Shown: positions 63,410 through 64,000 of the stretch, piece by piece
Position numbering within the stretch: the stretch's first letter is position 1
Layout: every line of letters starts with the position of its first letter
DNA from: Stutzerimonas stutzeri
Lineage (GTDB): Bacteria > Pseudomonadota > Gammaproteobacteria > Pseudomonadales > Pseudomonadaceae
DNA length: 64,000 bases
Reading direction: 5' to 3'
Assembly: GCF_009789555.1 (NCBI RefSeq)
Contig: NZ_CP046902.1
Location: 4,046,001-4,110,000, forward strand
Notes under the pieces: generated by a model
Seen by the model: the letters and a program-made list of their open reading frames with translations, nothing else
Told to the model about the DNA's origin: nothing
Databases searched by the model: none
Translations under genes and position numbers: made by a program

Positions 63410-63874
63410 ATGACCGCCTTCGCCCTGCTCTATTCGTTCCATGTCCTGGCCGCCGTGATATGGGTCGGCGGCATGTTCTTCGCCTGGATGGTGCTGCGCC
63501 CCGCCGCCGTGTCCGAGCTTGCGGCCCCCGAGCGACTGAAACTGTGGGCCGAGGTGTTTCGGCGTTTCTTCAAATGGATCTGGGTCGCCGTTCTGGTATT
63601 ACCGATCAGCGGTATCGGGATGTGGCACATGCGATTCGAGGGTCTCGACGCGGCACCCCGCTACGTTCACGTCATGGCAGGGCTGTTTCTGGTGATGCTG
63701 GCGCTGTTCCTGCGGATCCAATGGCTGCTGTTGCCCGAACTCAAACGCGCCATCGCGGCGCAGAACTGGCCTGAAGGCGGCACGGCACTGGGCAAGATCC
63801 GCGGCCTCGTCGGCACCAACCTGCTGTTGGGACTGCTGGTCGTGGCATTGGCCAGCGCACGCCCGCTGTTCTGA
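63410..63874 (+). CDS. CopD-family membrane protein
   Basis: A 154-residue protein with four membrane helices: LLYSFHVLAAVIWVGGMFFAWMVL (about 5-28), KWIWVAVLVLPISGIGMWHM (about 55-74), VHVMAGLFLVMLALFLRIQWLLL (about 86-108) and LVGTNLLLGLLVVALASARPLF. The membrane His residues and HVLAAVIWVGGMFF are the CopD/YnfA-like hallmark; copper or haem binding in such short members is not proven. Confidence 0.82.
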   Translation: MTAFALLYSFHVLAAVIWVGGMFFAWMVLRPAAVSELAAPERLKLWAEVFRRFFKWIWVAVLVLPISGIGMWHMRFEGLDAAPRYVHVMAGLFLVMLALFLRIQWLLLPELKRAIAAQNWPEGGTALGKIRGLVGTNLLLGLLVVALASARPLF

Positions 63875-63909
63875 ACCAGCCAGACGAACCGTCGGAGGGC
63901 CTAGATGAA

Positions 63910-63940
63910 AAAGCCGGGCGAAATGCCCGGCTTTTTTTGC
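63910..63940. terminator. Bidirectional terminator
   Basis: Arms AAAGCCGGGC and GCCCGGCTTT (10 bp) with a 5-base loop carry A-runs on one side and T-runs on the other, so both the CopD-like gene and the convergent porin gene can end here. Confidence 0.93.
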
Positions 63941-63954
63941 AGCATCGCCTCGGA

Positions 63955-64000
63955 TCAAGGACGAGCTTCAACCTCGGCTTCTACACGACGGTTGATCGCA
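63955..64000 (-). CDS. C-terminal end of an OprF/OmpA-type porin, cut by window
   Basis: Only the last 15 codons are present: AINRRVEAEVEARP followed by TGA. The AINRRVEAEVEA ending is that of Pseudomonas OprF and related OmpA-domain proteins, where NRR is part of the peptidoglycan-binding domain. The gene runs off the right edge. Confidence 0.75.
   Translation of the reverse strand, partial: AINRRVEAEVEARP

Overview
The window is about 64 kb of GC-rich chromosome (near 60-65 % G+C by eye) from a gammaproteobacterium. Gene content and order point to Pseudomonas in the broad sense, most likely the P. stutzeri (Stutzerimonas) group. The clues are rpoS next to an RsmZ-type small RNA with a GacA box, nlpD-(DUF368)-pcm-surE-truD-ispF, eno-ftsB-ispD, the rpsB to tilS cell-envelope cluster, an MnhA/MnhB fusion, and protein sequences that match Pseudomonas homologues known to me. 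Most of the window is conserved core genome.

Layout: 1-2.4 kb holds a cut EamA exporter gene, a YebC-family gene, a YajD-type HNH gene and a universal stress protein gene. From 2.5 to 8.5 kb lies a more variable stretch: a group II truncated haemoglobin, a two-gene HAM1-like plus SIR2-like unit, an outer-membrane barrel, a sodium:solute symporter, overlapping GNAT and Nudix genes, and a tiny acidic protein. From 8.5 to 14.9 kb come rsmZ with its GacA-dependent promoter, rpoS, nlpD, a DUF368 (PopT-type) transporter, pcm, surE, truD and ispF. From 15 to 21.4 kb are an ArsR regulator with an ene-reductase, the formaldehyde detoxification genes fghA and adhC with a divergent LysR gene, and an HPF-like gene followed by a baeRF (eRF1-like) gene. 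From 21.4 to 47.5 kb is a long minus-strand core block: ispD, ftsB, eno, kdsA, pyrG, tilS, accA, dnaE, rnhB, lpxB, lpxA, fabZ, lpxD, ompH, bamA, rseP, dxr, cdsA, uppS, frr, pyrH, tsf, rpsB. It couples translation, isoprenoid and undecaprenyl carriers, phospholipid and lipid A synthesis, and outer-membrane assembly. map and glnD lie divergently. From 51.4 to 57.1 kb is a six-gene Mrp/Mnh multisubunit Na+/H+ antiporter operon. The end carries slyB, pdxH, an OmpA-type lipoprotein, a serine hydrolase, dinG, a CopD-like membrane protein and the last codons of an OprF-type porin.

The most interesting locus is 3124-4474. A HAM1/RdgB-fold protein, whose catalytic aspartate position is a histidine, lies 10 bp upstream of a SIR2-like protein with an intact NADase-type active site. 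This resembles the sensor-effector half (KomB-KomC) of the Kongming anti-phage system, in which an inosine-type nucleotide activates NAD+ depletion. The deaminase gene (KomA) that should accompany it is not in the window. Other points are the rsmZ RNA, a 22-bp perfect palindrome between the stress-protein and globin genes, a palindromic operator before the ArsR gene, and a hairpin that encloses the ribosome binding site of map. No tRNA, rRNA, CRISPR array, insertion sequence or prophage was seen.
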